A program made the translations under genes and the position numbers. The notes beneath the pieces were generated by a model that saw only the letters and a list, made by a program, of their open reading frames with translations, was not told where the DNA came from and did not search any database. 64,000 nucleotides of DNA. Source: Limnephilus marmoratus (taxonomy: Eukaryota > Arthropoda > Insecta > Trichoptera > Limnephilidae). Each line of letters starts with the position of its first letter. The first letter of the stretch is position 1. Below, piece after piece: positions 22,304-34,676 of this stretch. Location: positions 5,661,721 through 5,725,720 of the forward strand of contig OU862928.1 of the NCBI GenBank assembly GCA_917880885.1. The letters run 5' to 3'.

Positions 22304-23935
22304 ATGGCAGCTAACACCATTAAGTACAAACTAGCATTGTTAGATATGGAAAGTGTGCGTTCTTCTGCGATCAAAGCCATAACATCTTTGAATATTACTG
22401 ATAAAAATATATTCAAAGCACATTTTTCGGACGTATCTGATATTAGAGATAGTTTCGTCGCTTCACATATTTCAATTGAATCAAATAAGAAAGATGAATT
22501 AGAAATTAAAGTTTTGCAAGAAAAATATACTGAAATCCAAAACATGTATTACGAAATTCAGTCGTATTATAACCAATTATTTCCAGATGTTTCGAAAAGT
22601 GAATCGGATCATTTAATGGCCAAATATAATGTTTCGTTGCCAAAATTAAAATTGATTATTTTCTCTGGAATATCAACAGATTGGACCAATTATATAAACA
22701 CCTTTAATTCTTTGATCGATTCTAATATTGGTTTGAGTTCTATTAAAAAAATGCATTATTTAATAAGTTCCCTTTCGGGTGAAGCCTTAACATACGTTAA
22801 ACATTTGCCGATTTCTGAGTAAAATTATTTTGTTGCATATAATTTGTTAAAGGAACGTTATGAAAACATACGTTTGATCGCTGATAGACACGTAGAATTA
22901 ATTCTGTCGATTCAACCTGTAAAAGTTCAGGATAATTTGAGGCAATTTATTTCTATTTTGAAAGAAAATCTTGCTGCGTTAGAAGCTTTGAATTTTCCAG
23001 TTCGCCTGTGGAGTTTTCTTTTATTACATATTGTATTACGTAAATTAACAAAAGAATTACGTATTGATTTTGAAATTCAACACAGTTCGGAGAATATTCC
23101 AACGTTTGATCACTTATTGAAGTACTTAAATGGGCAGTACTTAGCAAAAGAAATGGCACTTGGAGTTTTTCCTGAAAACCAGTTACAGGCTCATAAAGGT
23201 CAAGCTAAATCATATAATGCAAAACATCAATCGAGCAATAATATTAATGCGTTTGTATCAAACATTGAAATCAAGTGCATTCTTTGTAAATCGCCACACT
23301 CACTGCACAAGTGTGAAAAATTCTTAAGTCTTGCTCCAAAGGATAGGTACTTATTCGCAAAGGAAAATAATTTATGTCTCAATTGCTTAGCGCAAGGAAA
23401 ACACAACGCAAAAAATTGTCATTCGCGTTTCACTTGCAGACAATGTCAATTAAAACATCATACCCTATTACATTTTCCAAAAAAAATCGTGGAAAATTCA
23501 GACCAGCAAGAAAACACTTCAGAACCGTTGGTGTTGACAACATTTTACAATAAAACTCACAAAACGGTTCTTTTGTCTACAGCTTGTGTGGAAGTTTTAG
23601 ATAAAAATGGAGTATTTCAGAAGGTTCGTGTTATGCTCGATAGCGCAAGTCAGGGAAACTTTCTTTCGGAAAATTGTGTCAAAAAATTAGGTTTTACTCG
23701 TTCTAAAAAACAACCACTTACTGTGATAGGTATTGGAAATATTCCTACTATTAATTCTAACGGATTAATAAGAACACAATTTCGTCCTGTCGATTCGAAG
23801 GAATCTGGAATTATGACAATTGGGATCACATCGTGGGTCTCAAATTGGGAGATCCAACATTCTACTTATCATCAGCTATTGACATACTGCTTGGAAGTGA
23901 TATTTTTGCGTCATTGTTATGTTCAGGAAAATTGA
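22304..23935 (+). pseudogene. BEL/Pao gag and protease start, one internal stop, frameshift at the end
   Basis: Start ATG 22304 (the open frame runs a little upstream without a better start). The first part is DUF1759-type gag, with 'PKLKLIIFSGISTDWTNY' around residues 110-130. A TAA at 22820-22822 interrupts 'PISE*NYFVAYNLL'; the same frame continues. Two zinc knuckles follow around 23275-23470 (CILCKSPHSLHKC; CLNCLAQGKHNAKNC; then CRQCQLKHHTLLH). The protease region has 'VRVMLDSASQGNFL' near 23625. Near 23830 the sense shifts to the next frame ('GLKLGDPTFYLSSAIDILLG'). Gag packages the RNA; the protease matures the polyprotein. Confidence 0.88.
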
Positions 23936-26247
23936 TGGGGAAAGAAAATGAACCCATAGCTATAGAAACTAAATTGGGTTGGATTTTGATGGGAAATGTT
24001 GGACCATCAAATCATTGTATAAATTCATTCTTCACGTCAATGGAGGAAAATATTGATGAAAAGCTTAAATGTTTTTGGGAAATTGAAAATGTTCCAGCTT
24101 TGAAGAAAATTCAATCGCCTGATAAAATTCGTTGTGAAAAAATATACACGGAAAGTACCTACCGTAACCAAGATGGAAGATACGTCGTTTCGTTGCCATT
24201 TAAGGAAAGCCCGTAAAAATTGGGAAAGTCATATGACATAGCATTGTCACGCCTCAAGCATTTAGAAAGGAGACTGAATAGAGATTCTGATCTCAAATCT
24301 CAATATATTTCGTTCTTGAGAGAATATTTTACATTAGGGCACATGATCGAAGTGCCACCTCAATCGCCAATTATTGCTAATTATTTCATACCCCATCATG
24401 GAATAATCAAAGAAACCAGTTCTACAACTCGTTTAAGGGTCGTTTTTGATGCCAGTACCAAATCGTCTTCGGGTACGTCATTGAACGACATACTTCTGGT
24501 CGGTCCCAAATTGCAAAGGGACATTGTCGAATTAATGTGTAATTTTCGAATACACAAAATCGTTTTTACAGCTGACATCCGTCAAATGTATAGGCAAATA
24601 CTGGTGGATGAGAAATCTCGCCGTTATCAACATATTTTGTGGAGAGAATCATCTGATCATCCTGTAAACGAATTTGAATTACAAACAGTAACATATGGCA
24701 CCTCAAGTGCTCCATACCTATCCATTCGTTCACTTCATCAATTAGCAAATGATGAAAAATTGAATTTTCCAAAGGCTGCTACTATATTAATTGAAAATAC
24801 CTACGTAGATGATATTATCAGTGGTGCGCAATCTTTGGAAAGCGCTCGACATTGTATAGTGGAATTAATTGCATTACTTCAAAAAGGTTGTTTTGAATTG
24901 AGAAAATGGTCTAGTAACCATCCTGAAATATTGGAAGACATTCCTGTCAGCTACCGGGAAATACCCTTAAGTTTTGAGTCGGATACTGATAAGAAAAACA
25001 TTAATATTTTAGGTATTCAATGGATACCGTCGCTTGATCAATTTACATATAAAATTCATAATGTTTTTAGTGACCACTGTACCAAACGCATAATTTTATC
25101 GACAATTGCACGTCTATATGATCCATTAGGTTTTATTAATCCTGTCGTTTTTATTGCTAAATGCTATATGCAAAACTTATGGAAAATTCAAATTGGTTGG
25201 GACGAAGAAATCCCTTCGGACATGAATTTGAAATGGAAGAAATATATAAAAGAGCTTCCATCACTCGCCAATTTAAAAATTGATCGATATGTCGCAACTT
25301 CTCCCACCAATCGATGCATACTTGTTGGGTTTGCGGACGCCTCTGAAAGAGGATACTGTGGAATTGTTTATCTGGTAGTGATTAATAACACAGAAATATC
25401 CAGCCACATTTTATTAGCAAAATCTCGTGTTGCCCCCATAAAGATAACATCGATCCCGCGACTGGAATTGTTAGGAGCAGTTTTATTAGCAAATTTGTTG
25501 ACTTATTGTCAAGAAGTATATAAAGACAGACTTCAAATAGAAAAGACTGTCGCGTTCACCGATTCAACTATTGTATTGGCATGGCTGAAGACACCTTCCT
25601 TTCTATTGCAAACTTTTGTAGCAAATCGTGTTGAAACAATAATACAAAATATACATTATGAACATTGGTATCACATTTCATCGCAAGAAAATCCTGCAGA
25701 CTTGGGTTCGCGAGGAGCTTTTCCTAGTGAAATCGCAGACGCGTCGTTATGGTGGAAAGGACCTAACTTTATATCAACACCTTTGGAGGAATGGTTATTG
25801 GTTAGGCCTCCAAATATCTCTGTAGATCAGTTACCAGAGTACAAGTCAAAAAATTTAATTTCTCTATCGACGAATATGTCAACGTGTGACGAAGAGTTTT
25901 TATTGAAGTTTTCATCATTATCGAAATTACTTCGTGTCATATGTTGGTGCCGTCGGTTTATCAATAGATTACGTTCGAAATCGATTATCAATGTCAATGG
26001 GTTATCCCCACTTTCGTTAAAAGAAAATAATTTAGCCTTGCAATGTTGCATTAAGCTTGTTCAAGCAATTTATTTTCAACAAGATATGAACAATATATCT
26101 TCCCATCGCATGTGCTCATCACAGCTTCAAAAACTCGCCCCATTTATTGATGAAAATGGTGTTTTGGAGTCGGTGGTCGAATTCGCTTTGCACCGATTTC
26201 AGAAAATGCTCGACATCCTATTATTTTACCCAAGCAGTGTCATTTGA
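23833..26247 (+). pseudogene. BEL/Pao protease end, reverse transcriptase and RNase H
   Basis: One frame from 23833 with a TAA at 24214-24216 inside 'ESP*KLGKS'. After the protease hinge 'ETKLGWILMG', the RT shows 'TRLRVVFDAS', 'SLNDILLVGP', 'TADIRQMYRQI' and the 'YVDD' catalytic box near 24804. The 'LYDPLGFINP' connection and the RNase H with 'VAFTDSTIVLAWL' and 'SSQENPADLGSRG' follow. Near 26165 a one-base shift moves the sense to another frame before the integrase zinc domain. Apart from these breaks all catalytic motifs look intact. Confidence 0.9.
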
Positions 26248-26830
26248 CAACTTTAATAATTGATTATTACCATAGCATGTACCTTCATCCAGGTCCTCGT
26301 GCACTCCAATCCATAATATCATTAAAATATTGGATAATTTCGGCTAGGAATGCAATTCGACATCGATTGAGTAAATGCATTTCTTGTATTAAAAATAACC
26401 CGCGTGGTAGTTTCCCGTTGATGGGTAACTTACCCGCTTCCCGTTTTCGAGAAGGTCGTCCATTTTTAAATGTCGGAACAGATTTTGGAGGTCCTTTTTT
26501 GGTACGCGAAAGTAGACGTCGCGGCGCAAAAACTTATAAGGCCTATATATGTCTTTACGTTTGTTTATCGACCAAAGCCGTTCATCTTGAATTAGTTTCA
26601 GATCTATTTACTGAAGCGTTTGTGGCAGCATTAGATAGATTCATCTCTAGACGTGGTATATGCCAAAATATTTATAGCGATTGTGGCACCAATTTTGTTG
26701 GAACTAACAAATATCATACTGGTCTTTCTAAATTCATACATGCATCTGAAAACACTGACAAACTTGTTGACGCAACTGTCGCTCGTTCAATTACTTGGCA
26801 TTTTTCTCCGCCCTCCCTGGAGTGTCGGAA
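26165..26830 (+). pseudogene. BEL/Pao integrase
   Basis: The frame 26244-26861 (sense from about 26165, 'VGGRIRFAP') carries the HHCC zinc domain ('HSMYLHPGPRAL', 'CISCIK') and the catalytic core start ('VGTDFGGPF', 'TKAVHLELVSDL', 'YSDCGTNFVG'). Around 26815 a small deletion removes the usual 'PHFGG' stretch and shifts the frame. The DDE Glu lies in 'EAGIKSTKHHLKRV' after the shift. Confidence 0.88.
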
Positions 26831-27364
26831 GCTGGTATTAAGTCAACTAAACACCATTTGAAGAGGGTTGTGGGAGATCAAATCCTTACCTTCGAAGAAT
26901 TAACTACTGTTCTGACTCGCATCGAAGCCATTTTAAATTCGCGACCAATTGGAGCGCTGTCGTCGGATCCATCCGAATTGGACCCGTTAACTCCTGCACA
27001 TTTTTTAATTGGGGCTCCTCTTGTTTCTGTTCTTGAAGAAAATTTTGTGGATGTACCAATGAATCGTTTGTCGCGTTGGCAACTATTGAAACAGATGTCC
27101 CAACATTTTTGGAATCGTTGGCGAAAAGAATATCTACATACTCTTCAACAACGCAACAAGTGGGCAACGTCAACTCCTAATTTGAAAGTTGACGATCTAG
27201 TCATGATAGATGATTCACAAGCAACCCCAATGCGATGGCCTGTCGGGAGGGTGGTTGAATTATTCCCCGGCGCCGATGGAATGGTTCGTGTCGCTACTGT
27301 AAGAACCCCTCAGGGCATTTTTAAGCGGCCCGTGGTCAAATTGTATAAGCTACCCATCGATTAA
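26795..27364 (+). CDS. BEL/Pao integrase C-terminus with DUF5641
   Basis: Open frame whose sense begins near 26820 with 'EAGIKSTKHHLKRVVGDQ' and runs through 'TRIEAILNSRPI', 'LTPAHFLIG' and the DUF5641 block ('DDLVMIDDSQATPMRWPVGRV', 'ADGMVRVATVRTPQGIFKRP') to a TAA at 27362-27364. The first residues up to 26820 are out of frame with the true protein. It ends 135 bp before the 3' LTR. Confidence 0.88.
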   Translation: MAFFSALPGVSEAGIKSTKHHLKRVVGDQILTFEELTTVLTRIEAILNSRPIGALSSDPSELDPLTPAHFLIGAPLVSVLEENFVDVPMNRLSRWQLLKQMSQHFWNRWRKEYLHTLQQRNKWATSTPNLKVDDLVMIDDSQATPMRWPVGRVVELFPGADGMVRVATVRTPQGIFKRPVVKLYKLPID

Positions 27365-27486
27365 TTAATTATAATTTTAATTTTTCGTTTGTCTTGTTCA
27401 ATCCTTAGGTTAATTAGTTATTTTGCTTTCGTTTTTTCATTGTTTTTCTTTCGCATATCGTTGTTGAGAAAATATCATATTTCCTC

Positions 27487-27499
27487 AAGGTAGGCGGAA
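27487..27499 (+). promoter_or_regulatory. Polypurine tract of the BEL/Pao element
   Basis: aaggtaggcggaa lies directly before the TG of the 3' LTR, the place where plus-strand DNA synthesis is primed. Confidence 0.75.
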
Positions 27500-27980
27500 T
27501 GTTTGGTTCTGAAACAGTCTTTTAGAAAACTAAATCCATTTTCCTCAAGTTCCTTCATCAATCATGCATTCCTTTCTCTTCCTCCTTTCCTCAAAGTCTC
27601 ACCAGGAAAAGAAGAAGATGGTCCTACCTACAAGAGGAAATAATTGTACAATATTGTTGCCCAAGTACACCTTACCCACTTGGGCAATTGAATTTTGTTC
27701 GTGACATGGGTCACAGCTCTCTCGTGGATAATATTGCAAATATCGCAAGATTTCGTTTTTTTATCGTAAAAAACTGTCGTTCGTAGAAGCCTGGTGTTGT
27801 GTCAGTGCTGAAAGCCAGGATCGATCCTGCATCACCGTAGTACGCCGTCAAAAGGTAAGAGACTTCCTTTCATTTCCTATTTCCTTACGATTGAATTTCA
27901 AAACACAATTATTTGGTATTTACTCAAAACAAAAAAGGGATTTTCAGTCATCTTTTCGGGTCTCGGTATCGGCCGTGACA
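27500..27980 (+). repeat. BEL/Pao 3' LTR
   Basis: 481 bp, TG...CA, four differences from the 5' copy by eye, followed at once by the target duplication ctatc. Confidence 0.95.
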
Positions 27981-30900
27981 CTATCGAAGGTCATATAAAC
28001 ATACCCTAATCACGCCGGTGAAAGGAATCGGTAGGTATTTGTTATACCTATCAATTGGCTATTTCCAATGATTTCAGTGTTACGTATTTCATTTCTCATG
28101 CTTATTTGTTTTATTTAATTTGTGTGTTGTCGTTAATTATTTTTCCCACATCTTATTATTGTCTTTATTTAGTAATTTAAAATATGGAATGTATTGCATT
28201 GCACTTTCCCTGCATACATTCTGGAATAAATTATTATTATACAAGTAAATACCTTAAATTGTTTGAGAGGCACATTTCTATTCACGTCGTGTAATACCTA
28301 ATTACATTGTGCCAATAAATGATTACCTCCAATGAACGAATGCACGATATAAAATAGGTACGTCATTTTTTTTATGGTTTATTGGTTTACACTTCACATA
28401 GACGACCTTCGGTATACTGACCTACTTTGGAGATTGTTTATTTCTACGGTCATTGTCCTTTTGAAGCACGATTCATCGTTTAACTAACCCATTTTCTATT
28501 TATTTGACCTAGTTTTGCCCAAACATTGATCGTTTAAGTAGGTACTTTGCTAACCTAAGAACTACCTGGATGACCTAGTTTCAACTCAAGTATAATTTGC
28601 TTGACCTACGTAGTTCTGAGAAATATAGGTATTTCGGTTACGAACCAAACTGATATCTTACGTCGCCAATCCTTATGCGCGTTTAAATAAACAATAGACC
28701 TACCTAACTAAAATAAGTACTTGTATAACATAATTTATAAGTAGGTATTTTTTTTGTTTGACCTAATTTTGAGACGCATGTATACTCCCGCACACGAAAT
28801 ATAGAATAAAGAGCTTCCACGATAGTTATTCATTACGTTCTACGCGCCTCGATTCGTTTTATATGAGTTATAATAAATTAGCGTATTTACCTAACTGAAG
28901 AAAACACCTACATTTGTAGCCTAACTCTAGAATAGATATTTCCCGGTTGACTTGCTTTCGAGCTGGTGGGCATTGCTATCCTGCGTGGAAAAATAACATA
29001 ATCTTTTAATTAGTAGCAGTGTGTTAGTGACAAAACTCCAAAGATCCGATTGATTTATTGGTGATGCAAGCACGTCCCTTTCTTTTTTGTCTCTGAAAAT
29101 AATTAATAATTGGTTTTATCGATTACAGTCTTTTCCAGTCGGGATCTTATAACTTCGACATTGTGATCGAGGCTTCACTTTTCCTTTTCCTAGCTAAATG
29201 GGTTCCTACCGACCTTTTGAGGATTGACCCTACCCTAAACTTTTCAAGAATCTGTCTATTATAAGTTATAGTTTTTAAACCTCGTATTAACTATTGTTTT
29301 ATTTCATTCGCATTCGAGAGATGATTCATCAAATAACAAGTCAGATAATTTAATTTTAATATCCGGAATTAGGTAGATTATTATTTATTCTCAATATTTT
29401 AATATCACTTTAAAATTAATAACCATAGATATGCACGTTTTCCAAGTGTATTGTTTATAGTAATTAGTTATTTAGATCACAATGAAATTTTAAGGCATCT
29501 TATTATAGAGAAACTGTCGTAAAACCATGACTCGAACAATTCGTCATTGTTATTTATTTCACCGATGATAAGTATTTTAAAGTAAAATTATAGTTTTAAT
29601 TATTATATAACCTTTAGTAAGTTTTAAAAAATCGCGTGATGTGTTTTCTTTTATCCGATAAATTTTATTTAGTTAAAGACACTGTATTTTCGTTAAATAT
29701 TAGAAAACCCATAACTATGTGTTGTAGGAGAAAACCCACCCCGAATATTATTAAATTTTAATTCACTGGCTTTAAAACTTCCATTATAAGAAACACCCAA
29801 ACTTTCACGAAGTATTATTTTGAAGCACTTTATCGGACTTTTATTTCTCAATTTTAAGAGGAAAATAAAACACTGAATTTACTATTTTTGCAAACACTTG
29901 TAGAATTTTTCTTTACTATATGAGTTTTCTTCGCGCACTTTTATGTTTGTTCTTCGACCCCAGGCTGTATCCCAGCTCGCAACCGACCCCCTTCCGATCT
30001 GCCAACCAACTCCCCTCCTCTTTCTGTAGGAAAATGACTTCTATCACCCAGACTTCCATAGAAAACTCTCCCAAATTCGGATATTCTGTATATGACCTTT
30101 TGTCAAATCTCTGTTAATCTCCTATCTCATGTCTTAGAGCCAAATTTGTCTAGTATCTCCCTCTCGTAGAAAATCACATAAATTTTCTCATTGACATGTA
30201 TTTATACTAGAATTTGTTGGTACTTGTTTATAAGTCATCGTTAATGCCCACACCATAAAAAGTAATGGTTTTCTTCTAGAGTAAATATTCGTATTTAGCT
30301 TGTATAATTTTGTTTACATCGTTTCGCTTTAATGATGCCCTTAATTGCTTGAAATCATGTTCTATAAATTTATTTAGATAATGTCATATCAATAAAGTGA
30401 TAGCCAATCTTTTTCCTCTTGTAAAACGGTTAGCGAATCCTCCGACGGTTCACGCGTATTTTTCTGCGTCAGACTACGTTAAGCATCTTTTCCTGTGATT
30501 TGATTTAATTGTAGAGTAACCAAAATGTACCGTGGCCTTTGATATGCAATATTTTCAATATCCTGTTTATCGTGAATAGTGTTGTCAGATCAGAGTAATC
30601 CTTATACCGGTACCTATTAAAGTCAATTTAAGTAGTTCCAATTAGTTTTCTTTTGAGATATTTGGCTCTAATAACTTCGTTTCACCGTTCCATTTCCATA
30701 TCAATAGGTTTTCCCAGGTTATTATCTTCAGTTTGTGAAATTTTCCGAAATTCTACCCGTTTTTTGTGATCATTCCAGGTCAGTTTTAATTAAATCGTCC
30801 CCTGGTACCATCCATGTTACGTTTTCCGTGCCCTTATTGATGATTTTTCATTTATTTATTTTTAAAATTCCCGTCTAAGATTTTTTTGTTTCCATTTGAA

Positions 30901-31255
30901 ATCCGACGCGCCCAAAATCTCCAGTTATCGATCGCGTCTTATGTAAACACTACCCGGAGTCAATAATCCTCCAACTCTTTGTCCTTAGTTCTGTTTACAA
31001 TTCCGTTCGTTGAACTTTCGTTCCTGTGAGAATGAATTTAAGGCCGCTCAATCTGATCAAAGTCCACCAAAACGATACACGCCTCTAATTTCTCTGATTG
31101 GTTCAGATTATTTTTAATCGCCTTATCCACTCCCTTATTGGTAGAATTCAAACTTCCTTTGTTCTCGAGATATCTATGATATGGGGGTTCCCTCGCTCGA
31201 GTCTTTATGCATATCTCTGTAATAGTTCCCAACTGCTCGGACAGAATCTGTCCGA
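27981..31255. other. AT-rich non-coding stretch with one non-LTR 3' tail
   Basis: At about 28100-28240 a plus-strand 3' UTR piece with 'gcattgcac' and 'ctgcatacattctggaataaa' matches the tail at 51716-51770. At 31234-31256 a perfect 9-bp hairpin (gctcggaca / tgtccgagc) sits beside an inverted repeat end. Taggta-type words are frequent. No gene is recognised; an open frame at 29920-30117 has no features. Confidence 0.5.
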
Positions 31256-31710
31256 GCCCTAGTTCTTGTATGTTCAATAAACCTTTTTTAGCAAATCTGA
31301 GTTATGAATGCCAATGTGTTTATTAGCCTATTACGCATAAATGTAGCTTAAAAAAATTACATTTTTCTGTTTTTAACTGCTATTTTCAGCATTTCTCCCG
31401 TGCCAATATCCACTCACGGAACAATGTTTTAGTTCTTATTTGTTCAATCTTCTGAATATTGAACATTCAAGCACTCAATGTTACGGTTATAATAGTTTTA
31501 AAAAAGTTCATAGATATTTGTTCAATGTTCCGCCGCAAGTTGAGGGATTGTATGTTCAATATACGCTTTCAACCAATCAGGAGTCGGCCAGGCAAGCTGA
31601 GCCGCCATGTTATTTTTTTATTGTTTTCGAACTGTCACCGAAGCCGTGCGTTGTTACACTAAAAATACGTTTAATTGTGAATATATTGCTGGTATTGAAG
31701 TGAAAAATGA

Positions 31711-31765
31711 CTTCACCGATTCCTGAATCAATAAACCTTAGACCAGTCGCTCAAATTGAAAGGTA
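31711..31765 (+). CDS. Candidate first coding exon with splice donor
   Basis: An ATG near 31711 opens 'MTSPIPESINLRPVAQIER' and the frame meets a consensus donor aag/gtaagt. About 120 bp upstream is a CCAAT word (aaccaatcag). Following exons were not found in the 3 kb to the right, which is AT-rich. It may be the 5' exon of a transposon gene or of a host gene fragment. Weak. Confidence 0.3.
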
Positions 31766-33638
31766 AGTCTTAAAATTATGTTATTTACACGTGTTTTCAA
31801 TATATTTTACATGTACTTTTTGAACTTGGCAGGCGCATACACAGGATGTTCCATTTATTATTTAATATTTGAATTATTTTTTACTACTTTCGTGCTTTTA
31901 CATTAAACAAGTTTTAATAAATTATATTTGTGCATAATTTTTTTTTATTATTCATAATTTGTTTTTTTTTTATACCTTTTAAATATTCGAAATATAAAAA
32001 AATATAAGTATTATTTTTAATTATTTTTTTATTAAGAGTCATAAACCAGCGGCCGAGAATTTAAATTTCGATAATCTTGCGAGCGTACCCTTGCTACTGT
32101 ACAGGGTGGTTCCGATGAGAAAGATTAATTAGTCTCTATACCAGCATTTTAACATAATAAGTGAGTTGGGTAAGATCGTGTGCTTTTTTTGATTATTGGT
32201 CCACTTTGGAATTTTTTAATGAAGAATTCCTGGTGTTTCCGCAAAGTTTTCAGTTTTATTATGTTACCTTTAGATCTTTGTAGATGTTCGTTTTGGTAGT
32301 AGTTTTCCAGTAGTTATTGTTCGTTTGTCACAAAAGCTGGTAGCTTCACTATTAAAGTTATTCACTATTTATAGGCAATCAAGTTATCCTTTCACTGTGA
32401 CTACAATGTATGTTGTAAATCAGTTGTTTATATGTCCGTTATATTCTATTGCACTGGTTTTTTAGTACTGATTTTATTTTTAAATTCACAAAATCCACTT
32501 AGCTAATGTTGAACTTGGTACAGTGGCGCCCTCTCTCGCATATACCTAACGCATATCCTTAATTAGGTACACTTAAATAAAATGTTTTTTTCTAAAAAAA
32601 AAAACGTGCTTGTTCACTTTTATGTTTATTCCCTTTTCTTTTAATCAAAATACAATAAAAATATCTTATTTGTCTTATTTTAAAAATCCAAAAAGAAAAT
32701 ATTTTCATTTTGGATTCATGATGTAGGTAAGTCGGCTCGTGAATCCAAAATTAAAGTCGGTTCAGAGGTTTGCAAATCCCGCACCCTTTTCACATCACAC
32801 GGGATATTGCATCGAAATGCGCCAATATTTTTTTTATGATTTGGTATCAATTATCTTTGAAACAAGAACATAAAAAATAGATTGAACAGGAACCCATTGA
32901 AGAAACTATGATTTTTTCGAGCGGTTCGTCAAACACTGCCAGCTTTAAAAAATCAGAGTTCCTACAGTAGTAAGTAATTTAAGGTCATTCTTTGTACAAA
33001 TAATATTGTAGCAAGATACCTGCCAAAAATATAATTTTAGAATTATTAAGAAGACTTTGATGAAAAAGATCTTAAAATCAATATTTATGCGTGACAGTGT
33101 GGAGTGCGGATTCCAATATCGATTCGAAATAGTTTTTTTTTTCTTCCAAAATTTGACGTGCCCGTGATGATTTCTGTAAATAATATTGAGCTCTGGCGTC
33201 ATGAAATTATGTTTTGCTATACCGTTCATCCGATTGTGATGGAAACTTTGGTAAGTTGTTGTGAGCACGCCCGCAAAGGTTTCTGTATATATATACCAAG
33301 ATATAGCAAGCGCTAATTTAACCTTAGGGAACACACGTATTTAAAGAGGAACGATATATTAGAAATAATCTACAAAAAATCGGTCAACCGGAGTACATTA
33401 CAATTGCGAGATAGTCAGACTGGAGCGATAAAGATACCTCCAATCGAATTCAGGTTATAAAGAAAGGGGGTTAAGTTTAATCGTAAATCTAAGATTACGT
33501 TAGGTCTTGTCGTACAAAATTTAGGAAATCGTAGGGAGGGACCTTTGTGTTCTCTCCACAGGTACAGGTCTACAGGATACGTAATTAAGATGCAATTGGT
33601 CGTGTTTTCTTGTTGTTATATATATATATATATATATA
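31766..33638. other. AT-rich, no gene recognised
   Basis: At 32100-32112 the word tacagggtggtt, common at ends of arthropod DNA transposons, appears; its inverse aatcaccctgta is at 34973-34984. Open frames at 32945-33334 and 33104-33316 show no family signature. Confidence 0.4.
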
Positions 33639-34106
33639 TGTAAAACACTTTTCTCGGTTTACCCGCGTAACGTAGTCCTGAGAAGGACTTTTTAACTCCT
33701 GACGTTTCGGACAGATCACACTGTCCATCTTCAGAGGCCTTATGTCTTTAGCTTTTGTCTCAAACTGATAGCTTTCGCATGTCTGTTCGGTCCAGAATCC
33801 AATGTAAAACACTTTTCTCGGTTTACCCGCGTAACGTAGTCCTGAGAAGGACTTTTTAACTCCTGACGTTTCGGACAGATCACACTGTCCATCTTCAGAG
33901 GCCTTATGTCTTTAGCTTTTGTCTCAAACTGATAGCTTTCGCATGTCTGTTCGGTCCAGAAGACATGCGAAAGCTATCAGTTTGAGACAAAAGCTAAAGA
34001 CATAAGGCCTCTGAAGATGGACAGTGTGATCTGTCCGAAACGTCAGGAGTTAAAAAGTCCTTCTCAGGACTACGTTACGCGGGTAAACCGAGAAAAGTGT
34101 TTTACA
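33639..34106. repeat. Three copies of a ~150-bp repeat: two direct, one inverted, hammerhead-like core
   Basis: Copy A 33639-33802 and copy B 33803-33960 are in tandem on the minus strand. Copy C, 33961-34106, is the reverse complement of 33803-33948, with only 12 bp between, giving a near-perfect 146-bp hairpin. In copy C (plus) the order CTGAAGA, a 6-bp stem GGACAG/CTGTCC, GAAA, then AACGT...ACGTT followed by A resembles a hammerhead ribozyme core. No clear stem I is seen. Penelope-like elements are known to carry such motifs in their terminal repeats. Confidence 0.6.
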
Positions 34107-34471
34107 TCTTACACCCGTGAAAACCTTATATACTGGTATATATACTGGTGAGCACTGGCTGTGAAATTTATATAAAAAATTTGCAATAGGTGGCACGCGA
34201 GCTGTTAGAAAACTGAATGTATGAAAAGCAGGGTGGGGGGAGGGGGATTCGGGAGATGCGGGAGAGGAATGGGAGTCAGAATGGGAGGCGGAAGGGTAGC
34301 GGGTCGAATGGGAAAGGACACGCAAGAAGAAACAATTTCTTTATTACGTGGCATAGCAACGCCTGCCGAGAACTCGCTGATTAATAAAATAATTTTGATA
34401 CTCACCTACCTTTTCGCATGACTGATATGATTTAACATTTATGAGTTCCAATTTTAAAATTAAAAATGAAC

Positions 34472-34676
34472 TAGAATAATTCTACAATAAAAAACACAAA
34501 TAAATTTGTTGTAGATAAAAGTGGTCTACAACAAATTTATGATTTAATTTATGATTTATTTAAAAAACACATATAAATTTGTTGTAGATAAAAGTGGTCT
34601 ACAACAAATTTATATGTGTTTTTTTATGGTGAGCCTAAAAGTTAATGCTTTTTACAAATATGTAGAATAATTCTAC
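34472..34676. repeat. Twin hairpin repeat flanked by a 14-bp palindromic direct repeat
   Basis: Two hairpins share the loop taaaagtgg: a short one at 34489-34540 and a longer one at 34562-34625 with about 27-bp arms (…aaatttgttgtaga / tctacaacaaattt…). The word tagaataattctac flanks the pair at 34472-34485 and 34663-34676. It looks like a small MITE, or one that inserted into its own kind. Confidence 0.6.

Larger units (their letters stand above)
21368..27980 (+). mobile_element. Young full-length BEL/Pao LTR retrotransposon
   Basis: Two 481-bp LTRs (21368-21848 and 27500-27980), both starting TGTTTGG and ending GTGACA, differ at four positions by eye. The 5-bp target duplication ctatc flanks the element (21363-21367 and 27981-27985). 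A tRNA primer site follows the left LTR and a purine tract precedes the right one. The inside encodes gag, protease, RT, RNase H, integrase and DUF5641 in BEL order, with five breaks. Confidence 0.95.
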
